Shown: positions 1 through 6,201 of the stretch, piece after piece
How the letters are laid out: the number at the start of each line of letters is the position of its first letter
How positions within the stretch are numbered: position 1 is the first letter of the stretch
Source: JABILX01 sp041648305
GTDB taxonomy: Bacteria; Patescibacteriota; Gracilibacteria; UBA1369; LOWO2-01-FULL-3
NCBI GenBank assembly: GCA_041648305.1
Contig: JBAZPI010000018.1
Location: 1-18,624, forward strand
Direction: 5' to 3'
DNA length: 18,624 bases
Notes under the pieces: generated by a model
What the model was told of the DNA's origin: nothing
Database searches by the model: none
Seen by the model: the letters and a program-made list of their open reading frames with translations, nothing else
Translations under genes and position numbers: made by a program

Positions 1-349
1 GACAATATACCGCGACGGTAGCCGAGAAAATCAAGTTCTCAACATCGGCAAAGTCAACAAAGCAGAAGAGTCCACGGAGTCTGTCGAAAACACCCCCCCG
101 CCCTTAGATTCATCGTACACCTCGTCCTCACGCACCTCATCACACCAAGAAATCGTTCCCCCACCGATCACAGAGCCAATCATGGGAAAAGCAGACCGCA
201 CCTCTGCCTTTTCAGACCGCACTCACCGCTCCCTTTCAAAAGAAGACATTTTGAAAAGCAAAAAGTGCCCGGAATGCGGTAGTGAAGTACAAATTGGAGA
301 AGGTTGTCTACTTTGTCTCTCATGTGGATTCTCAGCATGCACAGTTTAG
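1..349 (+). CDS. nrdJ: Adenosylcobalamin-dependent (class II) ribonucleotide reductase, C-terminal fragment
   Basis: The frame is open from the left edge (first full codon at 2) to TAG at 347-349 and encodes the last 115 residues of a protein that starts outside the window. It begins TIYRDGSRENQVLNIGK, which matches the end of the catalytic domain of B12-dependent ribonucleotide reductases. A Ser/Thr/Pro-rich linker of roughly 70 residues follows, then a zinc-ribbon-like tail with two paired-cysteine motifs, CPECG and CLLCLSCGFSAC. In this family the C-terminal cysteines are thought to re-reduce the active site after each turnover. The enzyme makes deoxyribonucleotides from ribonucleotides using adenosylcobalamin, without oxygen. 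The linker is variable in the family, so its low complexity is not odd. Identity rests on the conserved YRDGSR block plus the cysteine tail. The catalytic part cannot be inspected here. Confidence 0.88.
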   Translation, partial: TIYRDGSRENQVLNIGKVNKAEESTESVENTPPPLDSSYTSSSRTSSHQEIVPPPITEPIMGKADRTSAFSDRTHRSLSKEDILKSKKCPECGSEVQIGEGCLLCLSCGFSACTV

Positions 350-372
350 TATGGCGAAGCCCCACAATATGG

Positions 373-400
373 TTGACTTTCTGCAGAAAAATAATAGAAT
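373..400 (+). promoter_or_regulatory. Predicted sigma70-type promoter for the 824-aa gene
   Basis: A -35 TTGACT (373-378) and a -10 TAGAAT (395-400) are separated by 16 nt, each one mismatch from consensus. It lies just after the reductase stop and would start RNA near 407, leaving a leader of about 40 nt before the TTG at 446. Read by eye, not scored. Confidence 0.5.
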
Positions 401-445
401 AGCCCCTCGAAAAAAAGGACGCGTAATTCTTAACCCAACAAAATA

Positions 446-2920
446 TTGGGACCGGAAGCTGCGAGAAATTTAGATGAAGAACTGGTAGTCAAAGACCAGC
501 AGGATCAGCAAGAACAAAGGGATAAACCCGAGCTTTCGGAAACACCGAGAGAATTTGAAAACGCTGAAGTTAAAGCCTTTAGCCACGAAGACAAAGAGAG
601 AGTTCGCTCAGGCAAAGCAAGCCTTGAAGACATCAAAAAAGAGAGCGAACAGGTTAAAGAACAGGCTGAAACATTAATCGACATGGCCCGTGGCCAAGAA
701 AAAATTTCAGAACTCGAGGCAAAAAGGTACCGAAAACAATTAAACCTAACCCAAGGAAAAGCAGAGAGAGAACAGATCGTAGACAACCTTCAAAGAGCAA
801 TAGCGAGTATCCACACGGACAAAGACAAAACAGAGGAATTGAGCAAGTCTGATCCGGAAATTCAAAAAGCATACCACCAATACGACAGAGTCATCGACGA
901 AAACGCCCACCTACTCGGATCAAAGCCAACAGCAGAATACAAGAAATGGATACGCGAACAAAAATCCTCAATCGCAAACGTAGAAGAATTCACAATCAAA
1001 TTTTTTCAAAGAGAACGCCCCCCAAGACTCGAGGCCTACAACCAGTTAAAGAAGACCATGGCCAAATACGGGGTAATGAATCCTTTGGACGTCAAATACA
1101 TTGAAAACGAGGGACTTTCAGAAAGAAGAGCGTTCCTGAAGAACATTCAGGCGCTTGAGAAATACTTCGGGAGAATTGGAGGAATGAAAGAACGTCTTTA
1201 CTCGCGAGAGACAGAGAAAACGCTAATGAAAAGTATTTGCGAAGCGGAAAATCCGCAAAAACAAGACCAGATCCTACTCAAGGCCCAGAACTTGGAGAAA
1301 CAAGAATCAAAAGGATACACGAACCTGGAAGCGGCAGTCAGAAGCGAGAAAATCAGCCAGAAATCCATGGACAACATCCTCGACTACTACAAAGACATCA
1401 ACGATTGGGACCAAAGAAGCGAGAACATAAAACTCTGGGAAGGATTCATCAACAACGAAGCAAAATTAAAAGACGACCTCAAGGAAATTTTCGATGGCAA
1501 CGCGGCAAGAGGCATACCGAAAAACGAAGAGGGATTCTCTCTTGCATTTAGAATCTTCAAACACCTGGATTACACAGGCAAAGAATCATTCATCAAAGAG
1601 CAAAGAAAAAAAAGAGAACAAGAAGTCAAAGAAGAAGATGAGAACAAAGAACTGGCAATTCAAGCCTTCAAACAAGAATGTTCAAACGCACAAAGGAAAA
1701 ATGTAATTTCCAAAAAAACAGAACAAAACTACTCCGACTGGATAGACAAAAACGCCGAAGGAAAGTCATACAAAGAAGTGAAAGAGTTCCTGGATATCTT
1801 AACTTCGCCCCAACCAAACGAAAAATACAAGAACTTAAAAGCATACGAAGAGCGAAGAAAACACTTCCAAACAAACGTACGCCGTTTACGCGACGTGAAC
1901 CCGCTCCTCACAGACGATGAAGCAAAAGAATGGCAAGACAGATACGACAATGAAGGATGGAAAAATCGCGAAAAAATCGACAAAGAATTAAAGGAAGACA
2001 TAAGCAAAGCTCTAGAATCGCGAACAAAATCCCGCGTCGAAAAAGCCGGACTCAAAAGCATAGAAGGAGGAAAAGACGGCAAAGAAACAGCCGAATTAGC
2101 AGAAAAAAATAAAGAAACTGCAATCTCCGCCATCAAAAGCCTACTTAAATTCAAAGCATACGGCTCAGCTATGAAACGCTGCACCGAACTTTTAAAAAAC
2201 AATCCATACGATGAGGATGTCCTATCCCTACTGGACGAAATCACTAAATTCGCAGACGCACAAAGCACGGATGCTGACCCGGACAAGCAAGAAAAAATCT
2301 ATGACCAATACTCTTCATTAGCAGAAAAGATGATGGCACACGACACGGAGATCAAAGAAGACGCGGACGAAATCCAAACGCAAGAACAAGGCTTGATCCT
2401 CGCAAGAAAAGACCAGCAGCAAAAGAAAAAAATCAAATCAAAAGACAGAAACAGAGACGAAGTCATGGATAAAGTTAGACACGATCAGGAATTAGCCGGA
2501 TATGCAGACGAATACCTGGAAGACGGCGAAGACGACGAAGTTCTTAACGCAAGCACACTAAAAGGACAAGAGGTTGTATCTATAGACTTCGACACAGTAG
2601 ACAGTCGAACCGAGAAGAAAGAACTCCGAAGACAAGTACGCAAAGAACAAGAAAAAGCAGGTGAGCACAAAGGCTCAACAGTCATTGAGTTTGAACAAGC
2701 CAAAACAGGCCGAACCATTGACGCACGAAGCGGCCAAGAAGCGGAAATCGCACAGCAAAAAGAAAAGGAGGCCCTGGCGGCGGAAATGGCGGAAGAAATA
2801 GCCAAAATTTTCCACCCGGAAGGCGACCCGACCCCGGAACAGTTGGCTCTCGCAAAAAAAGCTGCTCTTGCAAAGTTGGACAAAAAAGCGAAAACTAAGA
2901 TCGAAAGAATGTCAGAATAA
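446..2920 (+). CDS. Large charged alpha-helical protein of unknown function with internal duplication
   Basis: I do not recognise this 824-residue protein. It is extremely rich in Lys, Glu, Gln and Asp, has no signal peptide or membrane segment, and looks helical or coiled-coil throughout, so it is probably cytoplasmic. Residues 159-234 and 422-515 look like two copies of one module. Shared landmarks are SK(P/K)T, a YxxWI core, V(E/K)EF, LxAY, VxNPL and Y(x)NEG. Residues 556-605 resemble one TPR helix pair ending NPYDEDVLSLL. Residues 690-700 are acidic, and the tail is Ala/Lys-rich. The TTG start is chosen because an in-frame TAA lies at 431-433 and the first in-frame ATG is only at residue 80. 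An AAGGAC at 415-420 is too far upstream to be a convincing ribosome site. The methyltransferase gene follows 4 nt after the stop, so the two are probably co-transcribed. A scaffold role is possible but is only a guess. Confidence 0.8.
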   Translation: MGPEAARNLDEELVVKDQQDQQEQRDKPELSETPREFENAEVKAFSHEDKERVRSGKASLEDIKKESEQVKEQAETLIDMARGQEKISELEAKRYRKQLNLTQGKAEREQIVDNLQRAIASIHTDKDKTEELSKSDPEIQKAYHQYDRVIDENAHLLGSKPTAEYKKWIREQKSSIANVEEFTIKFFQRERPPRLEAYNQLKKTMAKYGVMNPLDVKYIENEGLSERRAFLKNIQALEKYFGRIGGMKERLYSRETEKTLMKSICEAENPQKQDQILLKAQNLEKQESKGYTNLEAAVRSEKISQKSMDNILDYYKDINDWDQRSENIKLWEGFINNEAKLKDDLKEIFDGNAARGIPKNEEGFSLAFRIFKHLDYTGKESFIKEQRKKREQEVKEEDENKELAIQAFKQECSNAQRKNVISKKTEQNYSDWIDKNAEGKSYKEVKEFLDILTSPQPNEKYKNLKAYEERRKHFQTNVRRLRDVNPLLTDDEAKEWQDRYDNEGWKNREKIDKELKEDISKALESRTKSRVEKAGLKSIEGGKDGKETAELAEKNKETAISAIKSLLKFKAYGSAMKRCTELLKNNPYDEDVLSLLDEITKFADAQSTDADPDKQEKIYDQYSSLAEKMMAHDTEIKEDADEIQTQEQGLILARKDQQQKKKIKSKDRNRDEVMDKVRHDQELAGYADEYLEDGEDDEVLNASTLKGQEVVSIDFDTVDSRTEKKELRRQVRKEQEKAGEHKGSTVIEFEQAKTGRTIDARSGQEAEIAQQKEKEALAAEMAEEIAKIFHPEGDPTPEQLALAKKAALAKLDKKAKTKIERMSE

Positions 2921-2924
2921 TTTG

Positions 2925-3527
2925 ATGATAAACTTCCTTCAATCAATCCTCGTCGTTTCGGTAATAATTGCGGTGATCATAGTGATTATAGCTCTCGCAA
3001 CTTCTTTTGTTGTAGCAGTTTTTGGCGGAGGCCCCTTTGTCCCGACCCCAAAAAAAGCCGTAATTAAAATCCTCAAACACGCCGGCATCCGCAAAGGTGA
3101 CATTTTATACGACATTGGAGCCGGAGACGGCCGTTTCCTCCATTACGCGGAAAAATTATATGGAGCCAAGGCAACCGGGTTTGAAATAGATCCATTCGTA
3201 TACACACTCGCGAGATTTAAACAAATTTTATTCGGATGGAAAGGGAAAATGATCCGCGGCAACTTCCAGAATTATTCCTTGAAAGACGCGGACATCGTCA
3301 TCTGCTACATGCTCCCGGACACATTAAGAAAATATCAAAAGAAATTCGAGGACGAACTGCGCACAGGCTGCAAAGTAATTTCATACACATTCCACATCGG
3401 CAGTTGGAAACCGTACAAAGTCATCCCCAAAGACACTCGCACAAACATCAAACGCCTCTACATATACAAGCGCGACACCGCCGCAAAAACCTCGGCCAAA
3501 AAGAAAACACATTCCAAAAGAACGTAA
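2925..3527 (+). CDS. Membrane-anchored class I SAM methyltransferase, FAM173/ATPSC-KMT-like
   Basis: A 200-residue protein with one N-terminal membrane helix (about residues 7-33) and then a Rossmann methyltransferase domain. Motif I is DIGAGDGR (63-70), and the acidic residue after beta-2 is E87 in GFEIDP. The block PFVPTPKKAV before motif I and the late TFHIGSWKPYKV resemble the FAM173 family from memory. Eukaryotic members of that family trimethylate lysines in the ATP synthase c-subunit and the ADP/ATP carrier. Family membership is fairly likely, but the substrate here is unknown. ATG at 2925 is chosen over upstream in-frame codons because it follows the previous stop by 4 nt and leaves the membrane helix intact. 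The last 20 or so residues form a Lys/Thr-rich tail beyond the domain end (near KRLYIYKR). That tail is encoded in the region shared with comEC on the other strand. Confidence 0.8.
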   Translation: MINFLQSILVVSVIIAVIIVIIALATSFVVAVFGGGPFVPTPKKAVIKILKHAGIRKGDILYDIGAGDGRFLHYAEKLYGAKATGFEIDPFVYTLARFKQILFGWKGKMIRGNFQNYSLKDADIVICYMLPDTLRKYQKKFEDELRTGCKVISYTFHIGSWKPYKVIPKDTRTNIKRLYIYKRDTAAKTSAKKKTHSKRT

Positions 3528-4894
3528 CAGACAAACGCCAAAACACTCCCAAGCCATTCGCTTACAAACCCGCATACAACAGCCAAAAAACCAAACAGCA
3601 TCACGAACGGGACAAAAGGCAAAATAAAAATATTCGCAATCGGACAAATCAAAGAAAATCTTCCGAAAGCTTTCAAAATCACAGGCAGAGCAAACGCCTG
3701 TGCCGACAGCGTCATAATTAAATTTTCTCTAATAAGCAAAAACCGCGGAACTTTCGCAAGCACTCGCCCAAAAATTCCACCCAAAGCCTCAATCTTCGGA
3801 GACACATAAACAAGCCCAAGCGTAGCCAAAAAAGACAACTGAAATCCAACATCATAAACAATAATTTTCGGATTCCACAAATTCATCAAAACCGCCGACA
3901 AAACAATCGCAATAGCAACATCGTTCCTCCTCCCCCAATAAATCGCGAGAAGCCCCAAAATCCCCATAATAGACGCCCTCACAACCGCACTCCCAGCCCC
4001 AACGAGAATAACAAAAACAACTATGAACGCTATCGCAGCAATAATTCGCCGTTTTCTGCTCAAAAACCCGAAAAGTCCGGACACAACGATAATGACAAGC
4101 GTTATATTGTAACCGGAAATCGCAACTATATGCGTCAGCCCAATTTCCTTAAAATCCTCGGAAACATCTTTGGGAATCCCGCTTCTCACCCCCAAAAGCA
4201 CACCGGCAACCAAACTCCCATGCGGCTCGGTAAAAAGCTCCCCAAGCCTTTTCTCAAAAATCCCCTTAAACCCGTAAATCGCACCCAAAAACGCATTCCC
4301 ACATCCATCCCCCACTTTCTCCACCACAGGCCTGTCCACTACGGAATAAATGCCGTAACGGGCCAAATATTTATCATACGCAAAGTCCTCTACGGCTTGG
4401 GGCGCCTCCGGCGCCCCACGAACCTTCAAAACATCACCATATTCAAAAACCGGATAACGCGACGCGTTCAACAAAACGTTTCCATCGTACAAACGACCAG
4501 CGCTGTCATCAGCGCTGTCATCGGCGCCAGCCCTAGCAGCATCGGCGACAGCCCTAACATCCGAGACCGTATACTTGACCTGGGAAACCCGCACATCAAC
4601 TTCTTCCGACACACAAGCGACAAACTCAACTTCTCCGCGCCCATTTAAATGCCTGACGTCATCATCAAAAACAATTTCAGACACAAAAAATCTCAAAAAA
4701 CCAAGCACAACTCCAATTAAAACAATACAAGTCACTTCCGCACCAAGTCTCCACCAACACACCAACGACCCAAAAACGCAAACCAATAGCACCCACCCTT
4801 CGCCCCACTCACCCGCAACAAAAACCCCAATCAAAAAGCCAACCATAAGAACAAGCATTTTCCGATCAAGTGTCATGTGCGTCGCATGCGTCAT
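3458..4894 (-). CDS. comEC: ComEC/Rec2-family DNA uptake channel protein, short form
   Basis: This 478-residue polytopic membrane protein has N-terminal helices (about 13-70), a soluble OB-like DUF4131-type region (about 85-190) and then the competence domain. The diagnostic segment is GSLVAGVLLGVRSGIP followed by GLTHIVAISGYNI (about 252-264). ComEC is the channel that carries single-stranded DNA across the inner membrane in natural transformation. Full-length family members often continue into a C-terminal metallo-beta-lactamase-like domain. Here the protein ends soon after the last helices, so that domain is missing or encoded elsewhere. Residues about 115-134 are an Ala/Asp-rich insert with a DDSA tandem duplication, and residues 159-168 (GAPEAPQ) are encoded by a GC-rich palindrome. 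ATGs at codons 7 and 13 are alternative starts. The 3' end overlaps the convergent methyltransferase gene by 70 nt. Confidence 0.9.
   Translation of the reverse strand: MTHATHMTLDRKMLVLMVGFLIGVFVAGEWGEGWVLLVCVFGSLVCWWRLGAEVTCIVLIGVVLGFLRFFVSEIVFDDDVRHLNGRGEVEFVACVSEEVDVRVSQVKYTVSDVRAVADAARAGADDSADDSAGRLYDGNVLLNASRYPVFEYGDVLKVRGAPEAPQAVEDFAYDKYLARYGIYSVVDRPVVEKVGDGCGNAFLGAIYGFKGIFEKRLGELFTEPHGSLVAGVLLGVRSGIPKDVSEDFKEIGLTHIVAISGYNITLVIIVVSGLFGFLSRKRRIIAAIAFIVVFVILVGAGSAVVRASIMGILGLLAIYWGRRNDVAIAIVLSAVLMNLWNPKIIVYDVGFQLSFLATLGLVYVSPKIEALGGIFGRVLAKVPRFLLIRENLIMTLSAQAFALPVILKAFGRFSLICPIANIFILPFVPFVMLFGFLAVVCGFVSEWLGSVLAFVCYVLLECVFFLAEVFAAVSRLYM
4399..4417. repeat. GC-rich perfect hairpin inside comEC
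   Basis: GGGGCGCC (4399-4406) and GGCGCCCC (4410-4417) form an 8-bp perfect inverted repeat with a 3-nt loop. In comEC it encodes the GAPEAP segment. It is much more GC-rich than the surrounding AT-rich coding sequence. Confidence 0.85.
4498..4521. repeat. 12-bp tandem duplication inside comEC
   Basis: CAGCGCTGTCAT occurs twice head to tail (4498-4509, 4510-4521). Each copy carries the 8-bp palindrome CAGCGCTG. On the minus strand it encodes DDSA twice within an Ala/Asp-rich loop. The unit is four codons, so gain or loss of a copy keeps the frame. Confidence 0.9.
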
Positions 4895-4927
4895 ACAAGA
4901 AGGTCACAAAAACTACTGGACCTCCCA

Positions 4928-4933
4928 TTATAG
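4928..4933 (-). promoter_or_regulatory. Predicted -10 element of comEC
   Basis: The minus strand reads a perfect TATAAT here, about 35 nt upstream of the comEC ATG. No good -35 hexamer sits at the right distance. That position is taken up by A/T-rich 11-bp tandem repeats (4943-4975), which could act as an UP-like or activator-binding segment. Confidence 0.45.
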
Positions 4934-4942
4934 ACCAGCGAC

Positions 4943-4975
4943 CTTAAATTTTTCTTAAATTTTCCTTAAATTATT
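4943..4975. repeat. Three 11-bp tandem repeats upstream of comEC
   Basis: CTTAAATTTTT, CTTAAATTTTC and CTTAAATTATT lie in perfect register (4943-4953, 4954-4964, 4965-4975). The last one overlaps the stop codon of the lipoprotein gene. The 11-bp period is close to one helical turn, so the three copies face the same side of the DNA. They sit just upstream of the comEC -10. Confidence 0.85.
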
Positions 4976-6098
4976 CTGCCGACGCGTCTGAAGGAGGAGC
5001 CTCCGTCACCTCCTCGACACCCTCCACCCCCTTCACGCCCCCTACGTCTTCCACCTCTCCCATTCCTCCCATAATTCCACTTTGGAAGAACTCGCCAAAG
5101 AACACAGCCAAATCAAATACCTCATAATCAACCGGAGCCTCTACAGAGAAAGGCATATTTAAGTCGGAGAAAGAAACCGCCACCTCAATTTCAACCACTT
5201 CTTTAGTCTTAGGATCGGTCATAAAAACTATTCCATCAGCTTTCACCAAAGTTTCAGAGACGGAATCAACCCAAACACTACCCTCAAAATTAACAACATC
5301 GGACAACGAAAATAGCCCTAAACCAAATTGCTGACCGATTGGCTCCCCTTTAATCTCAGCAGACTTACCCATAAACTCAGCCATTCCATCAGCATCCAAC
5401 TGAACATCATAACAATAAGCGTCGTAACCGTTAACTTTTTCGGTCCCATCAAATTCAATATCTTTAAAAAACTTTGAAGTGAGAACCAGTTCCTTCATCT
5501 GCGCATTAGCAGACGCGTTAGCGTCGCGAGCAGACGCGAGCGAAGCGAGCTCCTCGTCCGCAGACGCCACAGGCGTCGCGAGCTCTAGCGAGCCCCCTAC
5601 CGCGAGCTCCTCGTCCGCAGACGCCGAAGGCATCCCAAGCCCACTCATATCACTAGCCCACTGCCCGGCATCAATCTTCCACCAAGGCCCAACCAGTTTA
5701 GAAAACACTTCTACGGGGAAATTAGGAATCGCGGGCAAATCGGAAAGCCTTACGTAAAAATCCTCGCCAATACTTCTCGCAGACATATCAATTTTATACT
5801 CCGTGCCGGTAATATCAGTAATATCCGCAATCAAATTTATATCAAGCCCTTTGTTCTCCGGATCAGAGCTGCTGAAAGAACCATTGACCCCAGCATCAAC
5901 ATCCCCCCCCTCGCCCTCCTTAGACAGCTCAAAACCAAGGTCATATCTCAAAGACTTTACAGACAAAAAATTATAAATCGACTTTTGCAAAAACGCAGAA
6001 GAATTAGAAACAGGATCCTCCTGCCCGCAACCAACCAAAAATCCGGCCACGAAAACAACGGAAAAGGTCATACCAAAGACCTTTTTAAAGATTTTCAT
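4971..6098 (-). CDS. Predicted lipoprotein of unknown function, LppX/LprG-like layout
   Basis: This 375-residue protein begins with a basic, hydrophobic lipoprotein signal ending LVGC (Cys24), so the mature protein should be lipid-anchored outside the cytoplasmic membrane. The rest reads as a beta-rich soluble domain (for example LRYDLGFELSKEG, YKIDMSARSIGEDFYVRLSD, FEGSVWVDSVSETLVKADGIV). That pattern recalls LppX/LprAFG-type or LolA-like lipid-binding lipoproteins, but the resemblance is structural rather than a recognised family match. Residues about 157-199 are an Ala/Ser/Glu/Asp-rich insert carrying ASADEELA twice, encoded by GC-rich repeats. The C-terminal 30 or so residues are a Val/Gly/Glu-rich tail. 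It has its own promoter at 6149-6178. comEC lies downstream on the same strand after 76 nt with a separate -10. Confidence 0.85.
   Translation of the reverse strand: MKIFKKVFGMTFSVVFVAGFLVGCGQEDPVSNSSAFLQKSIYNFLSVKSLRYDLGFELSKEGEGGDVDAGVNGSFSSSDPENKGLDINLIADITDITGTEYKIDMSARSIGEDFYVRLSDLPAIPNFPVEVFSKLVGPWWKIDAGQWASDMSGLGMPSASADEELAVGGSLELATPVASADEELASLASARDANASANAQMKELVLTSKFFKDIEFDGTEKVNGYDAYCYDVQLDADGMAEFMGKSAEIKGEPIGQQFGLGLFSLSDVVNFEGSVWVDSVSETLVKADGIVFMTDPKTKEVVEIEVAVSFSDLNMPFSVEAPVDYEVFDLAVFFGEFFQSGIMGGMGEVEDVGGVKGVEGVEEVTEAPPSDASAE
5545..5625. repeat. Two identical 24-bp direct repeats with hairpins inside the lipoprotein gene
   Basis: The same 24 bp occurs at 5545-5568 and 5602-5625, 57 nt (19 codons) apart, so both copies are read in the same frame and give ASADEELA twice. 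Small inverted repeats are interspersed: GACGC/GCGTC (5512-5516 with 5521-5525) and GACGCC/GGCGTC (5563-5568 with 5572-5577). The stretch from about 5502 to 5630 is clearly more GC-rich than its surroundings. Confidence 0.9.
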
Positions 6099-6148
6099 AA
6101 AATTTTAGTTAAAATACAGCAGAGGGCTCTACCCTCACTACTAACTGG

Positions 6149-6178
6149 ATTTTAGAAGACCACCTGTACCAATGTCAA
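6149..6178 (-). promoter_or_regulatory. Predicted sigma70-type promoter of the lipoprotein gene
   Basis: On the minus strand a perfect -35 TTGACA (6173-6178) is followed after 18 nt by TAAAAT (6149-6154). It would give a leader of about 44 nt before the ATG at 6098. Confidence 0.6.
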
Positions 6179-6187
6179 ATTTTTGAG

Positions 6188-6193
6188 TAGAAT
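6188..6193 (+). promoter_or_regulatory. Possible -10 element of the LCP operon (near-leaderless)
   Basis: TAGAAT lies only 8 nt before the ATG at 6202, so a transcript from it would start at or next to the start codon. There is no good -35 at the usual distance. Weak call, made because the 103-nt divergent spacer shows no better plus-strand promoter. Confidence 0.25.
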
Positions 6194-6201
6194 ACGTTTC
6201 G

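Noticed and set aside
282..473. A 63-aa plus-strand frame spanning the reductase end and the next gene start
   Set aside because: It overlaps the conserved Cys-rich reductase tail in another frame, and its product is not recognisable.
1729..2286. A 185-aa minus-strand open frame opposite the 824-aa gene
   Set aside because: It lies wholly within the longer gene, its Ser/Phe/Arg-rich translation mirrors Lys/Glu codons on the other strand, and it has no domain or promoter.
4130..4958. Plus-strand frames of 172 and 127 aa opposite comEC
   Set aside because: Thr/Pro/Asn-rich shadows created by the A/C-rich strand; comEC motifs are clear on the other strand.
6122..6136. GAGGG/CCCTC hairpin in the lipoprotein-LCP spacer
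   Set aside because: Only a 5-bp stem without a T-tract; insufficient to call a terminator or operator.
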